From Bacillota bacterium (GTDB lineage Bacteria; Bacillota; Clostridia; Lachnospirales; Lachnospiraceae): a stretch of 9,861 nucleotides of DNA. Shown piece after piece: positions 1-7,013 of the stretch. The position numbers and the translations under genes were made by a program. The notes below the pieces were generated by a model. That model saw nothing but the letters and a program-made list of their open reading frames with translations. It was not told the origin of the DNA and did not search any database. How positions within the stretch are numbered: position 1 is the stretch's first letter; each line of letters opens with the position of its first letter. The DNA lies in the NCBI GenBank assembly GCA_023414985.1, contig JAEZLY010000154.1:1-9861 (forward strand), written 5' to 3'.

Positions 1-755
1 GCAGAACCCCTGCTGCCTGCTATGATCAGAATCTTTCCATAGGTTCCTTTATTACTGTAATTCCTTCTTGTCGGTAATCTTTGAAGATCATTCTCTTCAT
101 AATAAAAAGTGTCCGGCTTAGCCTGTATCGTTGCCTCTTCCGGAAATCCTATATCTGCGACCGTAATGGTTCCTGCATATTCCGCTCCCGGATACAGCAG
201 TAAACCATTCTTACAATGACCAAAGGTAACTGTCTCGTCAGCACGAACCGCAGTATTCATGACTCTGCCGTTATCAGAATTGATACCGGAGGGAACATCA
301 ACTGCATAGACCAGATGCCTGCCTTCATTCACCAGCCGAACCGCTTCCTCCTGAAGCCCTGACACATCTCTGGAAAGGCCGATGCCGAATATTGCGTCAA
401 TAATAACATTATATTCAGGAAGCTTGTTACAGTTTTCAAGGCAAATTCCCAATTTCCGTGCAATCAGAAGCTGTTCTTTCATCTGATTGGAGCACTTCTC
501 TTCCTCTCCCAGCAATACAATAGAGACAGAATATCCCTGTAAATGCAGAAGCCTGGCTGCTGCCACACCGTCACCGCCGTTATTACCGGTACCGCAAACA
601 GCAAGAATACGGTCCGTCTTCATAATCCTCTGCTGCATCCGTACTACAAGCGCATTGGCAGCCCGTTCCATCAGCTCCATCGCCGGTATTCCAAGCTTAT
701 GAATTGTATAATCATCGATACTTTTCATAATCTTTGAATCAACCGAAAACCTCAT
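1..755 (-). CDS. nnr: Bifunctional NAD(P)HX epimerase / ADP-dependent NAD(P)HX dehydratase, C-terminal part missing
   Basis: This cytoplasmic repair enzyme epimerises damaged, hydrated NAD(P)HX and dehydrates it back to NAD(P)H. The 251 codons visible, translated by hand from the minus strand, contain a whole YjeF N-terminal (NnrE epimerase) domain: a glycine-rich GTGNNGGDG loop at residues 55-63, DAIFGIG at 120-126, AVDVPSG at 151-157 and a TFGH...YPG segment at 177-190. From about residue 232 the text KGTYGKILIIAGS marks the start of the NnrD dehydratase domain (ribokinase-like fold), which runs off the window edge; the family is usually near 500 residues. The ATG at 755 follows a GGAGG ribosome binding site. 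It lies 35 bases after acpS on the same strand and is probably co-transcribed with it, an arrangement common in Firmicutes. The domain identity is strong; the missing half cannot be judged. Confidence 0.93.
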   Translation of the reverse strand, partial: MRFSVDSKIMKSIDDYTIHKLGIPAMELMERAANALVVRMQQRIMKTDRILAVCGTGNNGGDGVAAARLLHLQGYSVSIVLLGEEEKCSNQMKEQLLIARKLGICLENCNKLPEYNVIIDAIFGIGLSRDVSGLQEEAVRLVNEGRHLVYAVDVPSGINSDNGRVMNTAVRADETVTFGHCKNGLLLYPGAEYAGTITVADIGFPEEATIQAKPDTFYYEENDLQRLPTRRNYSNKGTYGKILIIAGSRGS

Positions 756-790
756 CCCGATATCCCTCCATAAACAAATGTCAACATGAT

Positions 791-1156
791 TTACAACGCC
801 TTTTCGCCAACGACAAAGGCATTGGCGTACTCTTTGGTATTGGAGATGGAAACATGAATTGCCGAGATCCCCTGTTCCCTCGCCAGCTCCTCCGCTTTGC
901 CGTACAGATTAACATAGGGCTTTCCCAAAGGTGTGCGGAGAACCTCAATATCCAAAAGAAAGAATTGCCGGAAGCCTGTACCGAGCATCTTCGCCACAGC
1001 CTCCTTCACCGCGAAATTATCCGCAGCCTTCTTCCTGTCCGCTCTGATCAGTTCAAGCTCCGGCCCGGTAAAGCAACGCTTTAAGAAGCTTTCCTTCTCG
1101 CAGGCCTTTTGTATTCTTGCCACTTCGATCAAATCCACTCCAATTCCGGTGATCAT
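791..1156 (-). CDS. acpS: Holo-[acyl-carrier-protein] synthase AcpS
   Basis: AcpS transfers the 4'-phosphopantetheine arm from coenzyme A to a serine of apo-acyl carrier protein, switching on fatty acid synthesis in the cytoplasm. The 121-residue product has the usual AcpS length. It opens with ITGIGVDLIEVARI, which contains the Mg-binding aspartate D8, and carries FAVKEAVAK at residues 49-57, with E52 as the second conserved acidic ligand and K51 beside it. A late HVSISNTKEYANAFV strand segment (about 100-114) is also family-typical. The ATG at 1156 is preceded by GGAGGG with five bases of spacing. Upstream is the hairpin at 1216-1252; downstream is nnr after 35 bases, so the two likely form one transcript. 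Nothing appears broken. Confidence 0.96.
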   Translation of the reverse strand: MITGIGVDLIEVARIQKACEKESFLKRCFTGPELELIRADRKKAADNFAVKEAVAKMLGTGFRQFFLLDIEVLRTPLGKPYVNLYGKAEELAREQGISAIHVSISNTKEYANAFVVGEKAL

Positions 1157-1188
1157 CGCGTCCCTCCATTCCTTTGATCATTTCACTT

Positions 1189-1217
1189 ATCGTATCACGA
1201 ATCTTTCAGATACACAA
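1189..1217 (-). promoter_or_regulatory. Weak candidate promoter for acpS-nnr
   Basis: On the minus strand TTGTGT (1212-1217) and TACGAT (1189-1194) are separated by 17 bases, about 30 bases ahead of the acpS start. The -35 box matches sigma-A consensus at only three positions and overlaps the foot of the hairpin at 1216-1252. Read-through from rex is an equally good explanation for acpS expression. Confidence 0.3.
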
Positions 1218-1252
1218 ACAGGGGATGGCGAATAAATCGCTTACCCCTGTTT
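1216..1252 (-). terminator. Hairpin with nested second stem after the coiled-coil gene
   Basis: A perfect 9-bp inverted repeat, AAACAGGGG (1216-1224) with CCCCTGTTT (1244-1252), encloses a second 4-bp stem, GCGA (1228-1231) with TCGC (1237-1240). It starts directly after the stop of the minus-strand coiled-coil gene at 1256, where a terminator or mRNA-stabilising structure would be expected. On the minus strand the trailing sequence is only moderately U-rich (TTTGTGTAT), so termination may be partial. On the plus strand a TTTATTTT tract follows, but no plus-strand gene precedes it. Confidence 0.55.
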
Positions 1253-1255
1253 ATT

Positions 1256-1867
1256 TTACCTTTTATTCTGTTCTTTATCAATCATTTCCATGATATCTGC
1301 TCCCAGAATATCATGCATATATGTATAGATCATAGAATTTTTCGCTTCTAAGTCCTGCTTGATCAGTATTTTCTCCTTTAGTTCCTCTCTGATCCTGCTA
1401 ATCCATTCCGTCACTTCCGCGAGTTCTTCCCTATTCTCCTCCAGCTGTTCATAGAATAAGTGAATGCTTTCCGCCATTAGCTCTTCATTTACCTGCTTAA
1501 TCTGGTAAGGTAGTTCTGCAAGCTCTTCCATTGCTGTCTCTGTCTTGGAATTAATCTGATTGACATAATGACTGTTGCGATCCAGCTTTCTATCCTTAGC
1601 CATCCGGAGCCGCTCCCTGCCGGTATCCATATTCACAACGATATCCTTTAAGAGATTTGCCTTCAGCTCTTTCATATCCTTGATGCCGTTCACAAGCCGA
1701 CCCTGTCTTTTCAGGAGGTGATTGACCTTCATCTCCAGTTCACGGATGAGCATCGTCTTATTATCCTCCGGAAAAAGCTCATGCCAGCGATTATCCAAGG
1801 TCAGAATTGGCAGCTTCTTATCCTTAATGATACGAATAAAATCTGGTCTCCTGTCCTTCCTACCCAT
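1256..1867 (-). CDS. Conserved-looking coiled-coil protein of unknown function
   Basis: I do not recognise this 203-residue protein. A basic N-terminal stretch (residues 1-20, GRKDRRPDF...IKDKKLP) leads into a short hydrophobic segment, ILTLDNRWHELFPE, at 21-34. The rest is charged and alpha-helical in character, with likely coiled coils at about 38-78 and 108-178, rich in Glu, Lys and Leu. There is no signal peptide, membrane segment or cysteine pair, so it is probably cytosolic. The ATG at 1867 is preferred over the TTG at 1873 because GGAAGGGG lies about nine bases before the ATG but only three before the TTG. The gene begins 31 bases after rex and is probably translated from the rex transcript. 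A hairpin follows at 1216-1252. That it is a real gene is well supported by length, ribosome binding site and operon fit; its role is open. Confidence 0.85.
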   Translation of the reverse strand: MGRKDRRPDFIRIIKDKKLPILTLDNRWHELFPEDNKTMLIRELEMKVNHLLKRQGRLVNGIKDMKELKANLLKDIVVNMDTGRERLRMAKDRKLDRNSHYVNQINSKTETAMEELAELPYQIKQVNEELMAESIHLFYEQLEENREELAEVTEWISRIREELKEKILIKQDLEAKNSMIYTYMHDILGADIMEMIDKEQNKR

Positions 1868-1898
1868 ATGCAAACGCCCCTTCCATACCGGCCGACAG

Positions 1899-2540
1899 TT
1901 ACTCCTTCATGTCCTCTTTCCCTGATAGTCTGTAGGACAGCTTCATAAGGCTTTCGGCAAGATGAACATTCTCAACCGTAACATCCTTCGGCAGATTCAA
2001 ATCCGTCGGAGCAAAATTCCAGATGCCCTTGACGCCCCATTTTGCAAGATCAGCTGCAAGCTGAGGAGCCTTTGTCTTCGGCACGGTAATAGCGGCTATA
2101 TCTACTTTATTACTCTTTATATATTCCTCAAGCTCTTCTGAAGAACGAACGATATTCCCCCTGATCTGTGTCCCGATCAGCTTGGGACTGATATCAAAAA
2201 TACCTTTGACAAAAAAGCCTCTACGCTCAAAATCCACATAATTGGCAAGAGCCTGTCCCAGGTTACCTGCTCCGATGATAATCAAATTATATTTAGTATC
2301 CAATCCCAATATCTTACCGATTTCAGAATGGAGATATTCTACATTATAGCCATAGCCCTGCTGTCCAAAACCGCCAAAATTGTTCAGATCCTGTCTGATC
2401 TGAGACGCTGTTACTTTCATCTTTTCGCTTAATTCCTTCGAGGAGATGCGTACTACATCCTTCTCCAGTAAATCTCCCAAATATCTATAATATCTAGGTA
2501 ATCTGTTGATTACCGCCTTGGAAATTTCCTTCTTGTACAA
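1899..2540 (-). CDS. rex: Redox-sensing transcriptional repressor Rex
   Basis: Rex binds DNA when NAD+ is abundant and lets go when NADH rises, thereby controlling fermentation and NADH-reoxidation genes in Gram-positive anaerobes. The 213-residue protein has the normal family length. It begins with a winged-helix domain (about 1-80) containing the recognition segment TASQIRQDLNNFG at 44-56 and the FGQQGYGYNV wing at 58-67. A Rossmann domain follows, with GAGNLGQAL at 90-98 and an aspartate at the end of the second strand (GIFDISP, D116), typical of NAD(H) preference. The C-terminal swap helix is at about 190-206. No ATG is available at the N-terminus; the TTG at 2540 follows AGGAGG by seven bases and gives the standard start KEISKAVINRLPRYYRYL. 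A strong promoter and an operator-like inverted repeat lie just upstream, suggesting autoregulation. Confidence 0.97.
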   Translation of the reverse strand: MYKKEISKAVINRLPRYYRYLGDLLEKDVVRISSKELSEKMKVTASQIRQDLNNFGGFGQQGYGYNVEYLHSEIGKILGLDTKYNLIIIGAGNLGQALANYVDFERRGFFVKGIFDISPKLIGTQIRGNIVRSSEELEEYIKSNKVDIAAITVPKTKAPQLAADLAKWGVKGIWNFAPTDLNLPKDVTVENVHLAESLMKLSYRLSGKEDMKE

Positions 2541-2576
2541 TGATTTTCCTCCTTCTCTGGCTAAATCTACTATATT

Positions 2577-2605
2577 ATTATATTTGATTGTTAATAATAA
2601 GTCAA
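2577..2605 (-). promoter_or_regulatory. Sigma-A promoter of rex
   Basis: On the minus strand TTGACT (2600-2605) and TATAAT (2577-2582) are separated by exactly 17 bases: five of six and six of six matches to the sigma-A consensus. The -10 box is some 36 bases ahead of the rex TTG codon, giving a short leader that carries the AGGAGG ribosome binding site. Confidence 0.8.
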
Positions 2606-2607
2606 TC
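2586..2607 (-). promoter_or_regulatory. Candidate Rex operator overlapping the rex promoter
   Basis: The minus-strand 18-mer TTGACTTATTATTAACAA aligns with the Rex site TTGTTAA-N4-TTAACAA. The right half is identical (TTAACAA); the left half matches in TTG only. The ends extend to a perfect GATTG/CAATC inverted repeat. The site covers the -35 box and most of the spacer of the rex promoter, so a bound repressor would block RNA polymerase. Rex autoregulation is known in several Firmicutes; its use here is inferred. Confidence 0.5.
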
Positions 2608-2612
2608 TAATA

Positions 2613-2876
2613 CTATAAGGACAATTTACTTATAAGTATATGTTGATTCTGTGCTTTTATCATTACACAGCCTATTCCGGTACATTTTTCAAAGTCACCT
2701 TTCGTCATCTCTTCTTTACTTGACCTATCTCCTATGATAAAATAAAGGGCAGTGATTACATAAGCATTACAAATTGCGTATAAAAATTCAGGTTTTATAA
2801 AGTGAATCGATCCTAATTCAATTGTGTATATTGTGCTTATGTCCAAATTTACAGTTGTATGTAAGAATGGAGATTT
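2613..2876 (-). pseudogene. Probable remnant of an XRE-family helix-turn-helix regulator
   Basis: The minus strand is open from 2876 to the stop at 2613. Its text, including DISTIYTIELGSIHFIKPEF followed by LYAICNAY and FIIGDRSSKEE, resembles the second half of a HTH_XRE domain: recognition helix ending in an (I)E-G turn, then 'LxxICNAL', then 'YFIIGD'. The first helices are missing because a stop at 2877-2879 closes the frame and the DNA further upstream is the start of the ABC-F gene on the other strand. The only start (TTG at 2846) has no ribosome binding site. The most likely reading is a truncated, decaying regulator gene; chance resemblance or a functional 77-residue protein remain possible. 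Apart from this frame and the rex promoter, I see nothing else in the 338-base interval 2541-2878. Confidence 0.4.
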
Positions 2877-2878
2877 TT

Positions 2879-4885
2879 ATGATTTTAGCATGTCAGAATA
2901 TAGGGAAGGCCTTCGGTACGGACCAGATACTGCAGAACGTCTCTTTCCATGTCAACGAAAGGGAAAAGGTTGCAATTGTCGGGATCAATGGTGCCGGAAA
3001 ATCCACCTTATTAAAAATAATTATGAAAGAATTGCCGGCGGATGAGGGTGAGGTTATCCTCTCCAAGGGAAGTACCATCGGTTATCTTGCACAGCACCAG
3101 AATCTTTCTTCCGAGAATTCCATTCTGTCTGAAATGATGACCGTAAAACAGGATATCATCAATCTGGATCGGAATATCAGAACGCTGGAGCAGGATATGA
3201 AGCACGCCGACGGGGACAGGCTAAAGCAGATGCTCGATACCTATACCCGTTTGACTCATGAGTTCGAACTTAAGAATGGCTATGCTTACCAAAGTGAGGT
3301 AATCGGAATTCTGAAAGGGCTCGGCTTCGGTGAGGAGGAATTCGATAAGCGCGTAAATATGCTTTCCGGCGGACAGAAGACAAGAATTGCTCTGGGCAAA
3401 TTGCTGTTATCTAAGCCTGATATCATCCTGCTCGACGAGCCAACCAATCACCTGGACTTAATCTCCATTGCCTGGCTTGAGACCTTCCTTCTAAACTATA
3501 ACGGAGCGGTTGTGGTTGTTGCCCATGACCGTTATTTTCTGGATAAGGTTGTCTCCAAGGTTGTCGAGCTGGATCATACCAAGAGCACAAGCTTTGATGG
3601 TAATTATTCGGCCTATGCCGAAAAAAAATCTATGCTGGTAAATATCATGCTGAAGCAGTATCTGAACCAACAGCAGGAAATCAAGCATCAGGAGGAGGTC
3701 ATCGCCAAGCTGCGTTCCTTCAACCGTGAGAAATCCATCAAGCGTGCAGAAAGCCGGGAGAAAATGCTGGAGAAGATCGAGCGGGTGGAACGACCGACAG
3801 AGAATTCCCAGATGCATTTTTCCTTAGAACCAAGAATCGTAAGCGGAAATGATGTACTGACCATCACCGGTTTGAGCAAGGCATATGATAAGCTGACTCT
3901 TTTTACAGATCTGGACTTCGAGATCAAGCGTGGGGAGAAGGTTGCCATCATCGGTAATAACGGTACCGGAAAGACAACCATCCTTAAAATCATCAATGGT
4001 CAGGTATTCGCTGACCGGGGTGACGTGAAGCTGGGCACCAAGGTGCATGTCGGTTATTACGACCAGGAGCATCAGGTATTGGATCCGGAAAAGACTCTGT
4101 TTGATGAACTTCAGGATGCCTATCCTCATCTGGACAATACTGCTATCCGTAATATTCTGGCTGCCTTTCTATTTACCGAGGACGATGTCTTCAAGAGAAT
4201 CAGGGATATCAGCGGCGGTGAACGCGGTCGTGTCTCACTGGCTAAACTGATGCTCTCCGAGGCAAATTTCCTGATCCTGGATGAACCGACCAACCACCTG
4301 GATATCGCTTCGAAGGAAATCCTTGAGAACGCCATCAATCATTATAGCGGCACGGTTTTATATGTATCCCATGACCGTTACTTTATCAACAAAACTGCAA
4401 CCAGAATTCTTGATCTGACCGAACAGAACCTATTGAACTATATCGGTAATTATGATTACTATCTGGAGAAAAAGCCTGAGGTGGAAGCTGCCTACTTAAG
4501 AAAACCGGATAACGCTGTGAAGGTATCTCCCGGTAATTCAGGAAGTTCGGGAAGTACTTCCCGTATCAATGCTTTTCCTGCCTCCTTTCCCTCCTCGTCC
4601 TCTTTCGCTGCTTCTACAGACGTAGAATCTGAGAACAAGATGAGCTGGCAACAGCAAAAGGAAGAACAGGCCCGGATTCGTAAGAGAAAAAGCGATTTAA
4701 AAAAGACCGAGGATGAGATCCATGAATTGGAGACGCGGAACGAAGAAATAGACCTACTGCTGACAAAGGAAGAAGTGTTTACGAATGTCCAAAAACTTCT
4801 GGAGCTGAATAACGAAAAGAAGAATCTCGAAGAAAGGCTCCTGGAATTAATGGAATTATGGGAGACACTGGCTGCTGAAGAATAG
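2879..4885 (+). CDS. ABC-F family ATPase, YdiF/Uup type
   Basis: This 668-residue soluble protein has two ABC ATPase domains and no membrane segments, which places it in ABC-F, whose members bind the ribosome and influence translation. Domain 1 has Walker A GINGAGKST (35-43), signature LSGGQ (162-166) and Walker B ILLDEPTNHLD with E187. A charged inter-domain linker follows (about 245-315). Domain 2 has Walker A GNNGTGKTT (359-367), signature ISGGE (444-448) and LILDEPTNHLD with E469. After a Ser/Gly-rich spacer (548-580) comes a C-terminal coiled coil (588-665), as in Uup and YdiF. The ATG at 2879 is chosen because GGAG lies six bases before it and translation begins right at the first beta strand; the longer frame from a TTG at 2822 has no such support. 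The gene is divergent from rex; in B. subtilis ydiF is also close to rex. All catalytic residues are present. Housekeeping translation rather than antibiotic resistance is the likelier role, by inference. Confidence 0.93.
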   Translation: MILACQNIGKAFGTDQILQNVSFHVNEREKVAIVGINGAGKSTLLKIIMKELPADEGEVILSKGSTIGYLAQHQNLSSENSILSEMMTVKQDIINLDRNIRTLEQDMKHADGDRLKQMLDTYTRLTHEFELKNGYAYQSEVIGILKGLGFGEEEFDKRVNMLSGGQKTRIALGKLLLSKPDIILLDEPTNHLDLISIAWLETFLLNYNGAVVVVAHDRYFLDKVVSKVVELDHTKSTSFDGNYSAYAEKKSMLVNIMLKQYLNQQQEIKHQEEVIAKLRSFNREKSIKRAESREKMLEKIERVERPTENSQMHFSLEPRIVSGNDVLTITGLSKAYDKLTLFTDLDFEIKRGEKVAIIGNNGTGKTTILKIINGQVFADRGDVKLGTKVHVGYYDQEHQVLDPEKTLFDELQDAYPHLDNTAIRNILAAFLFTEDDVFKRIRDISGGERGRVSLAKLMLSEANFLILDEPTNHLDIASKEILENAINHYSGTVLYVSHDRYFINKTATRILDLTEQNLLNYIGNYDYYLEKKPEVEAAYLRKPDNAVKVSPGNSGSSGSTSRINAFPASFPSSSSFAASTDVESENKMSWQQQKEEQARIRKRKSDLKKTEDEIHELETRNEEIDLLLTKEEVFTNVQKLLELNNEKKNLEERLLELMELWETLAAEE

Positions 4886-4893
4886 TCGTCGTA

Positions 4894-4914
4894 GCTGAAT
4901 AAAATGCCTTCAGC
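4894..4914 (+). other. Small hairpin just after the ABC-F stop codon
   Basis: GCTGAA (4894-4899) and TTCAGC (4909-4914) form a perfect 6-bp stem nine bases after the stop codon. It is followed by AAAAGG rather than a T run, so it is not a convincing intrinsic terminator. It may protect the 3' end or be chance; the better terminator lies at 4944-4988. Confidence 0.3.
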
Positions 4915-4943
4915 AAAAGGTTATTTCTCATAGGAATAAAAAA

Positions 4944-4988
4944 GAAAGTACCGGCTTCCTGCTGATACCATAGGAAGTCGGCACCTTC
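4944..4988. terminator. Bidirectional rho-independent terminator between ABC-F and gntR
   Basis: CCGGCTTCCT (4951-4960) pairs with AGGAAGTCGG (4972-4981) through ten base pairs, one of them G-U. The stem continues outward with partial pairing between 4944-4950 and 4982-4988. On the minus strand six T residues (4938-4943) follow directly, and on the plus strand TCTCTTTT follows. It sits between two converging genes, so it can end both the ABC-F transcript and the synthase-icd-gntR transcript. Confidence 0.75.
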
Positions 4989-5058
4989 TCTTTTCGATCT
5001 TAATTTTATAAAATCTTATGTCATTTTAAAGTTTAAAAAGCCCTATCATATTTTATTT

Positions 5059-5727
5059 TTACAGACCTTGTTCACTGATGTTTTTGATGGTATTGATGAT
5101 ATGCTCGTGAGCAAGGGCTTCTGCAAGCTCTCCGTCCCTCTTCTTGATGGCATCCACGATAGCAGCATGCTCCTTACTGGATTTCTTTGCTCTGTTCGGC
5201 ATAGCAAGCGTAATCTTACGAACCCGCTCCACATAATGGTGGAAATCGGTAAGCACATGCTCCAGTATCTTACTGCCCGAGGCTTTGTAGATCAATTCAT
5301 GGAATTTGTTATCCAGCTCCACAAGTTGTTCGTAGTGGCTTCTCCTCGCGTGGAAGTCAGAAAGATACAGAACCTCCTCTAAGGCCTCAATCTGTGCCTC
5401 CGTAATATGTTCACAAGCCCATTTTGCACATAAGCCCTCCAGATAAGAACGGATTACATAGATATCATGGATATCCTTCTGAGTGATACCGGTAACATAA
5501 GCACCCTTATTGGGAATCATGGTTACCAGCCCTTCCAGCTCCAGCTGCCTCAAGGCCTCACGGACCGGAGTACGGCTGACTCCCAGCTCTATTCCTATGG
5601 TATTCTCCTTCAGTTCCTCATTCTCCTGATAGACTCCGGACAAAATATCCTCTCGTAACTTATTGAACACACGACCACGTAAGGAATATTTATCCGTCAC
5701 CTCTTTGTGAAGATCAAAATCCTCCAA
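5059..5727 (-). CDS. GntR-family transcriptional regulator, FadR subfamily (FCD domain)
   Basis: This 222-residue regulator has an N-terminal GntR winged helix (about 14-80, with the recognition region VSRTPVREALRQLELEGLV at 50-68) and a C-terminal all-helical FCD ligand domain (about 86-212). Family metal ligands can be read as D139, H143 (in LDNKFHEL), H187 (in KEHAAIVDAI) and H209 (in AHEHI). FCD regulators usually sense small organic acids and bind palindromes centred on GTxxAC. It is the last gene after the Re-citrate synthase and isocitrate dehydrogenase genes, 53 bases behind the latter, and a fitting palindrome overlaps the first promoter of the cluster (8494-8505). A local repressor responding to citrate, isocitrate or 2-oxoglutarate is therefore a reasonable inference. 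The start is a TTG at 5727 preceded by AGGAGG at about seven bases. Family assignment is firm; the ligand is unknown. Confidence 0.92.
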   Translation of the reverse strand: MEDFDLHKEVTDKYSLRGRVFNKLREDILSGVYQENEELKENTIGIELGVSRTPVREALRQLELEGLVTMIPNKGAYVTGITQKDIHDIYVIRSYLEGLCAKWACEHITEAQIEALEEVLYLSDFHARRSHYEQLVELDNKFHELIYKASGSKILEHVLTDFHHYVERVRKITLAMPNRAKKSSKEHAAIVDAIKKRDGELAEALAHEHIINTIKNISEQGL

Positions 5728-5780
5728 GGAATTCCCTCCTTAATCCGCTGATTATTTCAGTGCTTACAAATATCCTCTGC

Positions 5781-6950
5781 TTAGTTCATTGCCTCGATTG
5801 TTTCCATCAGATAATCAGCAAACTGTGCTCCGGTTGCTCCGGTCGCTCTGCCGGTGGTTACAACCTTTCTTTCTGTCACGGTACAGATATCCAAGGCATG
5901 ATAGAGTTTATCCGCTTCCTTCGTATAACCGATGTGAGCCAGCAGCATCGCTCCGGCACGGATCATACTGCAGGGATCTGCATAGATATCTCTTCCCTCA
6001 TCTACCATTCGAGGTGCGGAGCCGTGGATTGCTTCAAACATCGCATATCTCTTTCCGATATTGGCACTTCCGGCTGTTCCTACACCACCCTGGAATTCAG
6101 CTGCCTCATCCGTAATAATATCTCCGTAAAGGTTCGGAAGAACTACTACCTGGAAGTCTTTTCTTCTCTTCTCATCAACCAGCTTCGCCGTCATGATATC
6201 GATGTACCAGTCGTCCGCAGTGATTTCCGGATATTCCTTCGCAATATCACGGAAGATATCAAGGAACTTGCCATCCGTCGTCTTAATAATATTAGCCTTG
6301 GTAACAGCAGTAACTCTCGTCTTGCCATTCGCCTTGGCAAACTCAAAGGCAGTACGGATAATTCTTTCGGTGCCTTGGGAGGTAACAACTGTAAAGTCTA
6401 CCCCGAGATCTTCCGTAACATGAACACCCTTGCTACCGACTGCATATGCACCCTCGGTATTCTCGCGATAGAAGGTCCAATCAATTCCCTGCTCAGGGAT
6501 TCTTACCGGTCTGACATTTGCAAAGAGATCGAGCTCTTTTCTCATAGCCACATTAGCACTTTCCACATTCGGCCAGGGATCTCCCTTTCTCGGAGTTGTG
6601 GTGGGCCCCTTTAGAATTACATGACATTTTTTTAATTCATCCAGAACCTCTGCGGGAATTGCTGAATGCTCCGCTGCTCTGCGTTCAATGGTCAAACCTT
6701 CAATTACTCTGAATTCTACCTTACCGGCCTGAATCTCATCCTTCAGCAGATATTCCAGTACTCTCTGGGATTGTGCCGTGATCGCAGGACCGATCCCGTC
6801 ACCACCGCAGACGCCGACGATGATCTTATCCAGAGTCTTATAATTAATAAAATCACCCTGGGCCTTCATAACCTCAACTCTTTTCAGCTGTTCCTCCAGC
6901 AATTGTCCGAATTTCTCTTTAGCCGCTTCAATTTTCTCTGCAGATATCAT
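5781..6950 (-). CDS. icd: Isocitrate dehydrogenase (isocitrate/isopropylmalate dehydrogenase family)
   Basis: The enzyme oxidatively decarboxylates isocitrate to 2-oxoglutarate, supplying carbon for glutamate. The 389-residue product shows GGDGIGP at 49-55. The substrate loop ESANVAMRKELDLFANVRPV (130-149) carries S131, N133, R137 and R147, the serine/asparagine pattern of isocitrate rather than isopropylmalate dehydrogenases. YRENTEG (161-167), the catalytic lysine K218 in TKAN, and the metal site GDIITDEAAE (D277, D281) also fit. After HGSAP (309-313) the residues R314-M315 are neither the Lys-Tyr pair of E. coli NADP enzymes nor the Asp-Ile of classic NAD enzymes, so cofactor choice cannot be read. 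ATG 6950 is preferred over ATG 6962 and TTG 6965 because GGAGGT ends four bases before it and contains the upstream ATG context. It lies between the synthase and gntR genes, with its own candidate promoter at 7014-7042. Confidence 0.9.
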   Translation of the reverse strand: MISAEKIEAAKEKFGQLLEEQLKRVEVMKAQGDFINYKTLDKIIVGVCGGDGIGPAITAQSQRVLEYLLKDEIQAGKVEFRVIEGLTIERRAAEHSAIPAEVLDELKKCHVILKGPTTTPRKGDPWPNVESANVAMRKELDLFANVRPVRIPEQGIDWTFYRENTEGAYAVGSKGVHVTEDLGVDFTVVTSQGTERIIRTAFEFAKANGKTRVTAVTKANIIKTTDGKFLDIFRDIAKEYPEITADDWYIDIMTAKLVDEKRRKDFQVVVLPNLYGDIITDEAAEFQGGVGTAGSANIGKRYAMFEAIHGSAPRMVDEGRDIYADPCSMIRAGAMLLAHIGYTKEADKLYHALDICTVTERKVVTTGRATGATGAQFADYLMETIEAMN

Positions 6951-7013
6951 TGTGACCTCCATCAAATATGTAAAATAAGTGATTAACTTAATTCGTCAAA
7001 ACCGCCAAATATC

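Noticed and set aside
734..1235. Two overlapping plus-strand frames of 116 and 100 codons
   Set aside because: They are antisense to acpS and the nnr start, which have conserved motifs and good ribosome binding sites.
2756..2835. Possible promoters for the ABC-F gene (TTGCGT/TATAAA and TATATT)
   Set aside because: The -35 boxes are poor or the spacing is off, so no site could be chosen with confidence, though the gene must have a promoter in this interval.
3491..4129. Several minus-strand frames of about 100 codons inside the ABC-F gene
   Set aside because: They mirror the conserved Walker and signature regions of the real gene and have no independent support.
5760..6614. 284-codon open frame on the plus strand
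   Set aside because: It is antisense to the isocitrate dehydrogenase gene, which has full catalytic motifs. The antisense protein is Cys/Ser/Arg-rich without recognisable domains and has no ribosome binding site.
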